Counted from the first letter of the stretch, positions 15,448 through 24,174 are shown. The stretch is DNA of 41,861 bases from Candidatus Omnitrophota bacterium (GCA_016929445.1 JAFGIU010000078.1:1-41861); one strand, 5' to 3'. The notes: generated by a model not told the origin, from the sequence alone. A program made the numbers and translations.

Positions 15448-16994
15448 AAACGTTTCCACTGCGCGGGGAGCTTAGCCTCCAGAGATTGTATTTTGCGGTG
15501 CTGCTGCTCGATCATCCGGCCGAAAGCCAAAAGGAGTTCGGGGGAAGTGGGCTCCTTCGCATCTGTGTCGAAAGCGCTTTTCCTTAATAGCTCTGCCGCA
15601 AGATGCGTGTCGCGATGATTTCCGAGCAGTGTTTGCAGGGAGCTCAGACGCAGAATGAACTTGTCAAATCCCTTCCCATAGATTCCGCTGAACCACTCGC
15701 TCGTATAACGCAGTTGTTTGCAGGCGAGGCGCAGTTTATGCCAATCGCCTGGGTTCCCGTTTTGCAGGGCCTTTTTGCCCCAGCGTAGGACTTTGTTGTA
15801 TTGCCCTTCCAGGAGTTTAACCGCGGCCTCGGAGGCGGGGGTGCATGCCAAAGGGGCTCGGGGCCGCTGAGCAGGACCCTGCTCAAGAAAGGCTGTGAGG
15901 TTTGCGAGGAAGCTCTGGTAACGCGCGGAATCCAGAACCTCCAACATCTCTTGCCGGACGATTTCACGTTTCTCCATGAGCCGGGCCTGATACTGTCCCA
16001 CCGCATCCCCGTCCTCCTGGGCGGTGTAGAGATACCTGGAAATCATTTCCAAGTGATTATCATAATCCCGCACCCGGCCCAGGGCTTCCGCTATCCATTT
16101 GAGTGTGTTGTCGAAACTGATGACTTTGGAGGCCGGAAGCGCGTCTCCAAAGGTGACCCATGCAGCGCGCATCCGGCGGATCGCCACGCGCATGTCATGC
16201 ACAAATTCGGGATCCAAGCCCAAGCGGGCGCCGGGCTCGTTGGCCCGCATGAACTGAAAATGCGCGGCCAGGACCCGGTAAGCCAAATCAATGAGGCGGT
16301 CTTGGTGCCTTGCCGTGGGCCGCAGCGGCACTGCCGGCGCCGGGGGCTTGAGCTCCAAGGCCTGAAGGCTCCGGTTGAACTTGCTGCCGGCAGAGGCGGG
16401 GATCGAAGTCTTCTCGCACAGCTCGCGCAGGATTGTTTCCGTGACATGGACCGGCCCGTTCCAGTGCTCGATTTCAACTTCCCTAAATGTGTCTGTCAGG
16501 ACCGGGCGTTTCCCGTTGAGACGGAAAATGCGTGTGTGATCAATGGAGAGGGCCAACTCATGGTCTTCTCCGCGGCGCGCTGTGGCACAGGTGCGCTGGG
16601 TCTGGATTCTAAACAGGGGTTTGAGCCGCAGCGGGGCCCCGCATTGCTTGAGGTAGGCGCGGATCGCTCCCGGCGGAAGTGTGTTGAGGACTTTGCGAAT
16701 CGGGGCCTGCACTTCTTCGATTTCAGCGCGTTGGGCCACCCCGCTCTTGGCCTCAGTCAGAGCCTTGAGAAAAATCTGCAGGCCGGATTTGCTTTGACGC
16801 ACGCGAAGCGCGGCTCCGGCCCGGTAAAACCACCAATCCCGGGTATCCAGATAGATATCGCGGATTTGTTCCTCCCTGCGCACACCTTGTTTGAATTGGT
16901 AGTCGTTTTCCAGCAGAGAGAGCAAGGCCTCAAAGGCCTTTTCGTCCGCGTCCAGCTTGAGTTCCAATTCTTCTCTTCGCAGAAATCCGCTCAT
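15393..16994 (-). CDS. CYTH-CHAD domain protein (inorganic triphosphatase/polyphosphate-binding type)
   Basis: 533 residues. The N-terminal CYTH domain (about 1-215) carries the ExExK signature at residues 9-13 (ELELK) and alternating charged strands such as AALRVRQSKSG and LFRIQTQRTC. CYTH enzymes hydrolyse tripolyphosphate or related phosphates in an acidic-basic tunnel. The C-terminal CHAD domain (about 230-500) shows HDMRVAIRRMRAAW and HKLRLACKQLRY, the conserved His/Arg/Lys helices that bind polyphosphate. It is read from ATG 16994, opposite to its neighbours, and converges on the amidohydrolase gene with a 55-base overlap. Location beside SixA and the phosphate regulon supports a role in polyphosphate metabolism. 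Its leader contains the structured element at 17041-17286. Confidence 0.9.
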   Translation of the reverse strand: MSGFLRREELELKLDADEKAFEALLSLLENDYQFKQGVRREEQIRDIYLDTRDWWFYRAGAALRVRQSKSGLQIFLKALTEAKSGVAQRAEIEEVQAPIRKVLNTLPPGAIRAYLKQCGAPLRLKPLFRIQTQRTCATARRGEDHELALSIDHTRIFRLNGKRPVLTDTFREVEIEHWNGPVHVTETILRELCEKTSIPASAGSKFNRSLQALELKPPAPAVPLRPTARHQDRLIDLAYRVLAAHFQFMRANEPGARLGLDPEFVHDMRVAIRRMRAAWVTFGDALPASKVISFDNTLKWIAEALGRVRDYDNHLEMISRYLYTAQEDGDAVGQYQARLMEKREIVRQEMLEVLDSARYQSFLANLTAFLEQGPAQRPRAPLACTPASEAAVKLLEGQYNKVLRWGKKALQNGNPGDWHKLRLACKQLRYTSEWFSGIYGKGFDKFILRLSSLQTLLGNHRDTHLAAELLRKSAFDTDAKEPTSPELLLAFGRMIEQQHRKIQSLEAKLPAQWKRFQSKKAPFTSPRKSKAFR

Positions 16995-17015
16995 GGCAAA
17001 TCCTTGTATGGTAGG

Positions 17016-17032
17016 CCCCGCAGCCTGCGGGG
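17016..17032. repeat. Short perfect hairpin (CCCCGCA/TGCGGGG) in the CHAD leader
   Basis: Perfect 7-base arms at 17016-17022 and 17026-17032 around GCC. No T run follows on either strand, so a terminator is unlikely. It sits just outside the larger structured element and may be part of the same dispersed sequence. Confidence 0.4.
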
Positions 17033-17040
17033 TGTTAGCA

Positions 17041-17286
17041 TAGCACTGCGCTTGGGCCCGCGCAATCGCGGTCCAGCTTGGGTGTCAGGGCCACAGTCTA
17101 TGCAGCGAACCCTGAGGAGCCGCGTAGCGGCGTCTGGAAGGGCACAAGGGGTGCCTGCCACACGGTCAGGTCAAGACTCGGTTCACTCAGGAAGCTAAAG
17201 AAAGTATTCGCAAGGGGATGTAAGCTCCCGGTAAGTTCTTGGAGCCCCCACCACCAATGGCTTGACCTGCCTGAAGCGCAGTGTTA
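17041..17286. other. Highly structured intergenic element: candidate non-coding RNA or palindromic mobile element
   Basis: The two ends pair perfectly over ten bases, CACTGCGCTT (17044-17053) with AAGCGCAGTG (17274-17283), and extend outwards by three pairs including one G-U. A second long-range helix joins CAGGTCAAG (17167-17175) and CTTGACCTG (17261-17269). Between them lie several local hairpins: CCGCG/CGCGG at 17058-17071, CAGGG/CCCTG at 17086-17114, GCCGC/GCGGC around 17119-17131 and GGCAC/GTGCC around 17141-17155. Such nested structure fits a structured RNA of about 245 nucleotides. I do not match it to tmRNA, RNase P, SRP or a known riboswitch; one loop (TTCGCAAGGGG) faintly recalls 6S RNA. 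A folded dispersed repeat is the main alternative. The strand is not settled. Confidence 0.5.
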
Positions 17287-17322
17287 GTTGTAGCATGCAT
17301 TTAGGCAAGGAGAGATCGGATT

Positions 17323-17829
17323 TTGAGACTTTTATTAATGCGCCATGCCACGGCGGTTCCCCGGGGGATTTTGAAACCTGGCCAGGATGCGGCGCGGCCC
17401 CTGACTGAGCAGGGGCGCCAAGAAGCCCGGGCCGTAGCTAATGGGTTGCAGAGAATAGAGTTAAAGATCGATCTGATTTTGAGCAGTCCATGGTTGAGAG
17501 CAAAGGAAACCGCCGAGAATGTTCTCGACGTATACAAAGGGGTGCCGGAGCTGTGTCTGTGCGAGGCCATGCAGGGGGATGCGAGCCCGCAAGAAACTTT
17601 CAATGCTCTGAGAGCCTACGTTGAATTTGGGATTATTCTGCTTGTAGGCCATGAGCCACACCTGAGCCGGCTCTTGGCTGAGCTAGTGACCCAGCGCGCC
17701 GACTTGGATGCGGTGTTCAAAAAGGCCGGAGTGGCATGCGCGGACTCCCACACGCGTCCTCCCCAGGCAGGCTCAGGTGTGTTACGCTGGCTGATGACCC
17801 GCAAGCAACTGGAATTGATCGGCAAGTAG
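17323..17829 (+). CDS. sixA: Phosphohistidine phosphatase SixA-like (histidine phosphatase superfamily)
   Basis: 168 residues, the usual SixA length. RLLLMRHATAVPRG places the RH catalytic pair at Arg7-His8, SSPWLRAKETAENV contains the conserved Ser-Pro and Arg, and LLVGHEPHLSRL holds the second catalytic His. SixA removes phosphate from histidine in phosphotransfer proteins. The start is TTG 17323, with AAGGAG (17307-17312) ten bases upstream, so LLLMRH sits at the very N-terminus as in other members. The kinase-like gene follows after 19 bases in the same direction. The real substrate could be a small phosphorylated metabolite instead of a phosphoprotein. Confidence 0.85.
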   Translation: MRLLLMRHATAVPRGILKPGQDAARPLTEQGRQEARAVANGLQRIELKIDLILSSPWLRAKETAENVLDVYKGVPELCLCEAMQGDASPQETFNALRAYVEFGIILLVGHEPHLSRLLAELVTQRADLDAVFKKAGVACADSHTRPPQAGSGVLRWLMTRKQLELIGK

Positions 17830-17848
17830 TCGATTGTGGAGACTGACA

Positions 17849-18541
17849 ATGGCAGAAGCCCCGCGACAGCAGAGACACCCCTATCCGGGAAGACTTATTA
17901 TCGTTGAAGGTATCGACGGCTCCGGCAAGAGCACCCAGCTGCAACTTATGGCTCGCTGGCTTGAGGCGCAGAGACACACTGTTTTCTTTACAGAGTGGAA
18001 CTCCTCGAAGCTGGTCAAGGAAACCACTCGTAAAGGCAAGAAATCCAAGACGCTGACTCCTCTCACATTCAGTTTGCTTCACGCAACGGACTTTGCAGAC
18101 CGTCTTTTCTACAATATTCTCCCTCCACTCAAGGCCGGAATGATTGTTTTGGCTGACCGCTATATGTACACGGCCTTTGCGCGCGATGTGGCACGCGGCT
18201 GTGACCGGGATTGGGTTCGCAAGCTTTACAGTTTTGCCATCAAACCCGACCTGGCTTTGTACTTCCGGGTTCCTGTGGAAATTTCTTTGGGACGTATTCT
18301 TTCGGGACGGGAGGCAATCAAGTATTACGAAGCGGGCATGGACCTTAACATGGGGGATGATCCGGTAGAAAGTTTTGTTAATTTCCAGACCAAGATCCTG
18401 GCAGAGTACGACCGTGTGGTTGACGAGTGCGAGATGCATGTGATTGACGCCTCTGCGGATATTGATGAGCAGCAGGATATTGTGCGTAAGACGGTTGTTG
18501 AAATGCTGCAAGACTACGAATCGGGGAAGCGGAATGGGTAA
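17849..18541 (+). CDS. Thymidylate kinase-like P-loop NMP kinase, first of a tandem pair
   Basis: 230 residues. RLIIVEGIDGSGKSTQ gives a canonical Walker A with Lys27. ATDFADRL is the substrate-binding Arg segment and DRYMYTAFAR corresponds to the DRY motif of dTMP kinases, but the following AYQ-type contact is replaced by AFAR. Near the C-terminus a lid-like YYEAGMDLNMGDD differs from standard Tmk. It clusters with CHAD, SixA and Pho genes rather than with DNA synthesis genes, so it is probably not the housekeeping Tmk and may use another phosphorylated substrate, perhaps linked to polyphosphate. I chose ATG 17849, preceded by GGAG at 17838-17841. It overlaps the next gene by 8 bases. Confidence 0.75.
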   Translation: MAEAPRQQRHPYPGRLIIVEGIDGSGKSTQLQLMARWLEAQRHTVFFTEWNSSKLVKETTRKGKKSKTLTPLTFSLLHATDFADRLFYNILPPLKAGMIVLADRYMYTAFARDVARGCDRDWVRKLYSFAIKPDLALYFRVPVEISLGRILSGREAIKYYEAGMDLNMGDDPVESFVNFQTKILAEYDRVVDECEMHVIDASADIDEQQDIVRKTVVEMLQDYESGKRNG

Positions 18542-19265
18542 AGTCAAATTTCTGGGAGAGGGAATACCGTATCTGGATTCATCCTCACTCAACCTGAAGG
18601 GCAAGCTGATTATTATTGAGGGGACTGATGGAGTGGGCCGGACCAGCCAGGTCGAAAAGCTGCGCAATCACCTGGAGATTCAGGGCTATGGGGTTGTGGA
18701 GACGGGCTGGACCCGCTCCAACCTGATGTCCAAACTTATCGAGCTGGCCAAAGAGGGAAATTCGCTGACACGGGAAACTTTTAGCATGCTTTATGCCACG
18801 GATTTTGCGGATCGCCTGGAAAATCAGGTGATCCCGGCTCTTCGCAGCGGTTTTGTGGTGATTTCGGATCGCTATGTTTACACTGCCTTTGCGCGTCACG
18901 GCGCCCGCGGGGGCAATCGCGAATGGATACGGGATGTTTACGGATTTTCACTGGTGCCGGACATCGTTCTTTATCTGAAGGTCGACGCAAAGACGCTTAT
19001 CCCCCGAGTTATCAAGGCCTCGGGTATGAATTTTTGGGAATCCGGTATGGACATGCGCATGGGGGAGGATCTGTACGACAGTTTTTGTGTTTACCAGGAA
19101 AAACTGATCAAAGAGTACGATGCCATGGCTGAAGAATACGGTTTTGAAGTTGTGGAAGCCCGCGACAGGTCCATTGGGCAGATCCACGAGGATATTTGCG
19201 GCCGGATCGAGCCGATTCTAAGGCGCTCCCGCGGCGTGGATCTCGCCAAGCTGCAGCAAAAATGA
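18534..19265 (+). CDS. Thymidylate kinase-like protein, second of a tandem pair, with Arg in place of the Walker A Lys
   Basis: 243 residues, clearly paralogous to the preceding protein: both have ATDFADRL, DRYxYTAFAR and a GMD(L/M)xMG(D/E)D segment. The P-loop here reads GTDGVGRTSQ, with Arg36 (codon CGG at 18639-18641) where the catalytic Lys should be. Arg at this place usually weakens or abolishes phosphoryl transfer, so it may be a regulatory partner of the first protein or use a changed mechanism. The N-terminus has about 20 extra residues before the first strand. I chose ATG 18534; the longer upstream frame runs inside the previous gene. Overlap with the first kinase gene implies coupled synthesis and perhaps a heterodimer. 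Confidence 0.75.
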   Translation: MGKVKFLGEGIPYLDSSSLNLKGKLIIIEGTDGVGRTSQVEKLRNHLEIQGYGVVETGWTRSNLMSKLIELAKEGNSLTRETFSMLYATDFADRLENQVIPALRSGFVVISDRYVYTAFARHGARGGNREWIRDVYGFSLVPDIVLYLKVDAKTLIPRVIKASGMNFWESGMDMRMGEDLYDSFCVYQEKLIKEYDAMAEEYGFEVVEARDRSIGQIHEDICGRIEPILRRSRGVDLAKLQQK

Positions 19266-19340
19266 AAGGCTTGGCGACATTGGCAAACCAGTCAGAGGCA
19301 TCAACGTGAAGCAGAGCTGTTGCGAATAGCGAGGCGGGTA

Positions 19341-20036
19341 ATGGAAAAGAAGATTCTGGTGGTCGAAGACGAAAAGAATATCGTCGAGACAGTAAAGTAC
19401 AATCTCGAGAAAGACGGCTACCGTGTGACTGTTTGCATGGACGGGGAATCAGCGTTGAAGGCGTGTATGAAGGACAAGCCTGATTTGGTTGTGCTGGATC
19501 TGATGTTGCCCAAGCTCGATGGACTGGAAGTCTGCCGTGCTTTGAGGGAGGCGCCCGAGACCCGGGGGATCGCCATCCTGATGTTGACTGCAAAGGCCGA
19601 AGAGGCTGACAAGATCGTGGGTTTGGAACTGGGTGCAGACGACTACATGACCAAGCCCTTTAGTCCCCGGGAGCTGGTTGCCCGTGTGAAAGCTATCCTG
19701 CGCCGCTCCAAGAAAGGCGTGATGCAGGAGGAGGACATCAGTGAAGTCGGCAAAGTGCGCGTGGATTGGGGCAAGTACAAGATTACCGTCGACGGAAAGA
19801 CCGTGACGCTGACGGCCAAGGAATTCGCTTTGTTGAGGACTTTGCTGAATGCAAGGGGGCGTGTGCTTACTCGTGATGCACTGTTGGAGCGGGTCTGGGG
19901 CTATGAGCGTTCCTTAGAGATTGAGACGCGTACGGTCGATTTGCATGTCAGTCAACTTAGGCGGAAATTGGGCGAGGACGGAAAGCGTATTCTTACGGTC
20001 AAGAATGTGGGTTACCGTTTCGTCCTGGACGAATAG
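19341..20036 (+). CDS. phoB: Phosphate regulon response regulator PhoB (OmpR/PhoB family)
   Basis: 231 residues. The receiver domain (1-120) has acidic residues EDE at 9-11, the phosphoacceptor Asp53 in VVLDLMLP, a Thr in LMLTAKA and Lys in TKPFSP. The C-terminal winged helix (about 135-230) has LTAKEFALLRTLL, RDALLERVWG and RTVDLHVSQLRRKLG, typical of PhoB-type DNA-binding domains. Phosphorylated PhoB binds Pho boxes and activates phosphate-starvation genes. ATG 19341 gives the standard N-terminus; an in-frame TTG at 19320 would add seven residues. It is 6 bases upstream of the kinase gene and 75 bases downstream of the tandem kinases. Confidence 0.9.
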   Translation: MEKKILVVEDEKNIVETVKYNLEKDGYRVTVCMDGESALKACMKDKPDLVVLDLMLPKLDGLEVCRALREAPETRGIAILMLTAKAEEADKIVGLELGADDYMTKPFSPRELVARVKAILRRSKKGVMQEEDISEVGKVRVDWGKYKITVDGKTVTLTAKEFALLRTLLNARGRVLTRDALLERVWGYERSLEIETRTVDLHVSQLRRKLGEDGKRILTVKNVGYRFVLDE

Positions 20037-20042
20037 CGAGCC

Positions 20043-21824
20043 ATGCGTCAGCCTCTTTATAAAACTTTGCTTTTGAACATGCTGGCCGTAATCGTTATTT
20101 CTTTCCTATGCGCCGCAATCATTGGAGACACACTCGGCGCCAAATGGGTTGTTAAGCAGCGCACCGCTTCTCTGGAACAACTTGGCCGAGTCATGCTTCC
20201 TCAGGCGCGGGATGGTTTCGGCCCCCCGGCCCCAAATTCTGAATCGCAGGCTGTAGCCCGGCGCTTGGGAAGCCTGGGCAACTGCCGGGTCACATTGATT
20301 TCTAATGACGGCGTTGTCATCGGAGATTCGGAGAGAAACTCCGAATCTCTTCCGCTGATGGAATCCCACCGCAACCGCCCCGAATTTATTCAAGCCGTGG
20401 ATGAAGGTCTCGGCTTCGGGTTTCGTTACAGCCGCACCCTGAAGAAGGATTTTCTGTATGTGGCATTCCGCGTTGAAAAGGAGGGGCGCTCAGCAGGGGT
20501 GTTTCGTTTGGCCATTTCCTTAACGGAGCTGGAGCAATTGAGGGGCTCCATGCGCCAAGCTGCATTCGTCAGTCTGGGGCTTGGGTTGCTCTTTGCGGTT
20601 TTATTGAGCCTGTGGTTTTCCAGGCGCTTGACCCGGCCTATTGCGCACATGACTCAGGTGGCTCGCCGGATGGCTGAGGGGGATCTGGATGAGGAGATCA
20701 GAACCAGTGAAATTGAAGAGGTAGCGGAGTTGGGGATAACTCTGAATGGGATGGCTCGTTCTCTACGGGGTCACATGGACAGTCTTTTGGCCGAAAAGAA
20801 CCAAGCCACAGCGATCGTCCAAAGCATGGCTGAAGGTGTGGTGGCCCTGGATGAAATAGGCCGTGTTTTGATGATCAATCCAGCCGCGGCTCAGATGTTC
20901 GATGTGGCGGTTGCAAGACCCAGAGGCCTGCCGTTGGTTGAAGTGATCCGGCAGCACGAGATGAATGAGTTGGTGGAACAAGTACAGCTCAAGAAGAAGA
21001 CCGCGCGGCGAGACATCCATGTTTATCAGCCGGTGGAAAGGGTTCTGACCGCCCAGGCTGTTTTGACGGGCAGTTTCGGACCTGGAGATCCTCATACGGT
21101 CATTGTGATTCAGGACCTTACTGAGCAACAACGCTATGAGCGCTTGAGGCGGGAGTTTGTGGCCAACGTTTCCCATGAATTGAGGACACCGCTCACATCA
21201 ATCCGGGGTCTTGCGGAAACCCTGGAAGAGGGGGCTTTAGAGGATCCGAAGAATAACCGGCGCTTTCTCGGGATCATACGTGAAGAGAGCAGCCGGCTGG
21301 AGCGTCTTATCGAGGACTTGCTGCAGCTTGCGCGCATCGAGTCCCAAGAGGCCGCTTTTAAAACACAGGAAGTGGATTTGGAAAAATTAGTCTTGGGCTT
21401 GGCCAAAACTTTCCAGTCTGAACTCAAGAAGCGAAGCCAAAAACTGCAGATTGAGCTCGGCAATCTGCCGCCAGTCCAAGGGGATCCGCGGCGATTGGAG
21501 CAAGTTTTTATCAATCTGATGGACAATGCCATTAAGTACAACAAGGACTGCGGAGAGATTAGGATTTCTGCTCAAAAGGCGGACGGGAAATTAAGAATTT
21601 CCGTTCAGGATACGGGCATCGGTATTCCCGAAGAGGATCTTCCCCGAATCTTCGAGCGCTTCTATCGTGTGGACAAAGCACGCTCCCGGGAGCTTGGAGG
21701 AACCGGCCTGGGGCTGTCCATCGTCAAACACATTGTGGAGGAGCACGGGGGGGAAGTTTCTGTGACCAGCGAGTTGTCCAAAGGATCGGTTTTCTTGATT
21801 ACCTTGCGGCTGGCCGCGGGATAA
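20043..21824 (+). CDS. phoR: Phosphate regulon sensor histidine kinase PhoR
   Basis: 593 residues. Membrane segments at about 10-30 and 172-192 flank a periplasmic domain. HAMP follows (about 190-245), then a PAS domain (about 250-355), HisKA with the phosphorylated His378 in VANVSHELRTPL, and the HATPase domain with N box (LMDNAIKYN), G1 (DTGIGIPEED), F box (IFERFYRVD) and G2 (GGTGLGLSIV). It phosphorylates PhoB when phosphate is scarce, normally under control of PhoU and the Pst transporter, all encoded downstream. It is longer than E. coli PhoR because it has a true periplasmic domain, as in many non-enteric bacteria. Confidence 0.9.
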   Translation: MRQPLYKTLLLNMLAVIVISFLCAAIIGDTLGAKWVVKQRTASLEQLGRVMLPQARDGFGPPAPNSESQAVARRLGSLGNCRVTLISNDGVVIGDSERNSESLPLMESHRNRPEFIQAVDEGLGFGFRYSRTLKKDFLYVAFRVEKEGRSAGVFRLAISLTELEQLRGSMRQAAFVSLGLGLLFAVLLSLWFSRRLTRPIAHMTQVARRMAEGDLDEEIRTSEIEEVAELGITLNGMARSLRGHMDSLLAEKNQATAIVQSMAEGVVALDEIGRVLMINPAAAQMFDVAVARPRGLPLVEVIRQHEMNELVEQVQLKKKTARRDIHVYQPVERVLTAQAVLTGSFGPGDPHTVIVIQDLTEQQRYERLRREFVANVSHELRTPLTSIRGLAETLEEGALEDPKNNRRFLGIIREESSRLERLIEDLLQLARIESQEAAFKTQEVDLEKLVLGLAKTFQSELKKRSQKLQIELGNLPPVQGDPRRLEQVFINLMDNAIKYNKDCGEIRISAQKADGKLRISVQDTGIGIPEEDLPRIFERFYRVDKARSRELGGTGLGLSIVKHIVEEHGGEVSVTSELSKGSVFLITLRLAAG

Positions 21825-21825
21825 C

Positions 21826-21848
21826 CTTACACAGAGCTTACATAGAAT
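21826..21848 (+). promoter_or_regulatory. Pho-box-like direct repeat with adjoining -10 element
   Basis: CTTACAC (21826-21832) and CTTACAT (21837-21843) repeat with an 11-base period, the spacing of PhoB/PhoP half-sites. TAGAAT (21843-21848) overlaps the second copy and resembles a -10 box. It lies just after the phoR stop and upstream of the porin-pst genes. A very similar arrangement occurs at 38414-38435. Confidence 0.5.
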
Positions 21849-21934
21849 AGTTCTCCTGCTGACATCATCCTTCCACAATACTCCCCGGGTGGGTTAGGTA
21901 GAGGATGGTTGTGTCACAAAAAGGAGGATGTCCG

Positions 21935-23179
21935 ATGCGTAAGTGGACAGCTTTGGCTGCAGCCTTTCTGGTTGCATGCTTTTTGTCGCCATCACAGCTC
22001 TTTGCAAGTGAAGTGGATGTTCTGCTCGATAAGCTGGTCGAGAAAGGTCTTTTGACTCGTGCCGATGCCGAAGAAGTGCGGGGCGAAATGAAGGCCGAGT
22101 CCCGCGCAGCAATCTCATCAACAGAAGATGTTGCTGTGGTGAAGACTGCAGGGCCGGAGTGGAAGGTCAGCGGTGACATCCGGCTTCGAAATGAGTACCG
22201 GGAACGAACGGGTAGCACAAGTCAGAACCGGCAAAGAGTCCGTTTTCGCGTAGGTGTGGACGCGAAAATTAGCGACGAGCTGAAGGTTGGAGCTCGTGTG
22301 GCTACGGGCAGCCTGACAGACCCGGTTTCCACGAATCAGACCTTCGACGATACCTTTGTGAAGAAGAACTTCAATCTGGACCGTGCTTATATCAAGTGGA
22401 CTCCGGATACAGAGTCAAGTGTGAAGGTTATGGCCGAAGGAGGAATTTTCGGAAATCCGTTCCATACTGTGAGTCCGATGATATGGGATGACGACCTTTC
22501 CTTTGCCGGTGTTGCAGGTAAGTTGACGCACGAAGGGGAAATCGGGGATGTGTTCCTGGTTTTGGGCGTATTTCCGGTTGATTCGGATGGGTATGGCAGC
22601 GACGCCCCCACACTGTATTCGACTCAGTTGGGCGCCAGCGTAAAACCATTCGAGAACGCCCGCTCCGAATTCGCCGGCAATCTGAAGGTGACCGGAGCTT
22701 TTGCCTTTCATATCTTCCAAAACACCGCAAACAAGGCAATCATTAACACCCAAACAGGCAATACAGCCGCAGCCAGTGATTTCAACGAGTTCAACCCTTC
22801 GATTCAACTTGACACCAAAATTGCCGCCGTTCCCTTCAAGCTTTTTGCGGATTATGTTAATAATGACGGCGGGGGCAGCCAGGATACCGGTTATCTGGTT
22901 GGTTTTAAGCTCGGCAAGGCAAAAGAGCCGTGGTCTCTCAAGAAGGGTGTGGAGGTCGGTTACTTCTATGAAAAGCTGGAGGCAGACGCCGCCTTTGACG
23001 CGTTTGTGGATTCGGACTTCGGTTCTGGCGGGACCAACCACAAAGGACACAAAGTCTGGTTGAAGCTGGCCACACTCGAAAACTCCAGCCTTCAATTCGC
23101 CTATTTTGATACCAAAGCTGTCACAGGGGCTGTGGCAGATAACGATACCTTTCAGGTTGATTGGGTTACTAAGTTCTAA
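21935..23179 (+). CDS. Phosphate-regulon outer-membrane porin
   Basis: 414 residues. Signal peptide ending SQLFAS, a short helical N-terminal segment ([22 protein letters not shown]) that resembles a periplasmic SLH-like or coiled anchor, then a beta barrel beginning [16 protein letters not shown]. The chain ends in VDWVTKF, the terminal Phe expected for BAM-dependent barrels. It resembles the putative porin family rather than enteric PhoE. As the first gene after the Pho-box-like repeat and 32 bases before pstS, it probably brings phosphate or other anions across the outer membrane. ATG 21935 has AAGGAGG seven bases upstream; the ATG at 21905 does not. Confidence 0.8.
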   Translation: MRKWTALAAAFLVACFLSPSQLFASEVDVLLDKLVEKGLLTRADAEEVRGEMKAESRAAISSTEDVAVVKTAGPEWKVSGDIRLRNEYRERTGSTSQNRQRVRFRVGVDAKISDELKVGARVATGSLTDPVSTNQTFDDTFVKKNFNLDRAYIKWTPDTESSVKVMAEGGIFGNPFHTVSPMIWDDDLSFAGVAGKLTHEGEIGDVFLVLGVFPVDSDGYGSDAPTLYSTQLGASVKPFENARSEFAGNLKVTGAFAFHIFQNTANKAIINTQTGNTAAASDFNEFNPSIQLDTKIAAVPFKLFADYVNNDGGGSQDTGYLVGFKLGKAKEPWSLKKGVEVGYFYEKLEADAAFDAFVDSDFGSGGTNHKGHKVWLKLATLENSSLQFAYFDTKAVTGAVADNDTFQVDWVTKF

Positions 23180-23211
23180 AACCAGTAGCCCTCACACAGG
23201 AGGAACGGCAA

Positions 23212-24174
23212 ATGCGTAAGACTGGAATATTCTTGGCGGCATCCGCTCTCATTTTTTTGGGCGCGTCTGTGAGCTATGCTGCCTCAGTTGATTCCCAGCT
23301 TCCGAAGTATGCGAAAGTATCTGGGATTTCTGGGAATCTCAACAGCGTGGGTTCGGATACGCTGAACAATCTGATGACTCTCTGGGCTGAGGGGTTTGCC
23401 AAGCACTATCCGAACGTGAAGATTCAGATTGAGGGCAAGGGTTCTTCAACCGCGCCGCCGGCTTTGATTGAAGGGACGGCTCATTTGGGCCCCATGTCGC
23501 GTCCGATGAAGTCCAAGGAGATTGACGCATTTGAAGCAAAGTACGGATACAAACCCACGGTTTTCCGCGTGGCTCTGGATGCCTTGGCGGTCTATGTGAA
23601 CAAGGACAATCCCATCTCTTTTATGACCATGGAGCAGGTGGACTCGATCTTTTCCACGACTCGTAATTTGGGAGGGAGTACGGATATCACGACCTGGCGC
23701 CAGTTGGGTTTGACAGGGGCCTGGGATAAGCCCGTTAGTATTTATGGACGCAACTCCGCATCCGGAACCTATGGGTATTTTCGAGAAATTGCCATGGGTA
23801 AGGGCGATTACAAACCAGTGGTGAAGGAACAGCCGGGTTCTGCGGCCGTGGTCGAAGGTGTGACCAATGACCTCTTTGGGATTGGGTATAGTGGTGTGGG
23901 CTACAAGACTGCCGGGGTCAAGGCCTTGCCGCTTACGGCCAAAGGGAGTGTGGAAGCATTTGCTCCGGTCGAGGAGAATGTTTATTCCGGAGACTACCCC
24001 TTGAGCCGCTACCTGTATGTCTACGTGAACAAGGCGCCTGGCCAGGGGCTTGATCCGTTGACCTCTGAGTTCCTGAAGTTTGTCCTCAGTCAGGAAGGCC
24101 AGGAACAGGTCATCAAGGATGGCTATGTTCCTCTGGTTTGGGACATTGCCAAGGATGATCTAGCAGAACTCTGA
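23212..24174 (+). CDS. pstS: Phosphate ABC transporter substrate-binding protein PstS
   Basis: 320 residues, signal peptide ending [16 protein letters not shown] provides the first phosphate-binding loop, [14 protein letters not shown] the second, GPMSRPM the third and [12 protein letters not shown] the fourth, the usual arrangement of Ser, Thr, Asp and Arg contacts in PstS. It takes up phosphate in the periplasm for PstCAB. An AGGAGGAACGG ribosome binding region precedes the ATG. Its stop overlaps the pstC start (TGATG). It differs from the second PstS at 37277-38152, so the genome holds at least two versions. Confidence 0.92.
   Translation: MRKTGIFLAASALIFLGASVSYAASVDSQLPKYAKVSGISGNLNSVGSDTLNNLMTLWAEGFAKHYPNVKIQIEGKGSSTAPPALIEGTAHLGPMSRPMKSKEIDAFEAKYGYKPTVFRVALDALAVYVNKDNPISFMTMEQVDSIFSTTRNLGGSTDITTWRQLGLTGAWDKPVSIYGRNSASGTYGYFREIAMGKGDYKPVVKEQPGSAAVVEGVTNDLFGIGYSGVGYKTAGVKALPLTAKGSVEAFAPVEENVYSGDYPLSRYLYVYVNKAPGQGLDPLTSEFLKFVLSQEGQEQVIKDGYVPLVWDIAKDDLAEL

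Noticed and set aside
15801-17198. Long + strand open frame of 465 codons
   Set aside because: It is antisense to the CYTH-CHAD gene and crosses the structured element; its product is low complexity with no domain.
17041-17286. Known RNA classes (tmRNA, RNase P, SRP, 6S)
   Set aside because: The conserved core sequences of tmRNA, RNase P and SRP RNAs are missing, and the likeness to 6S is limited to one short loop.
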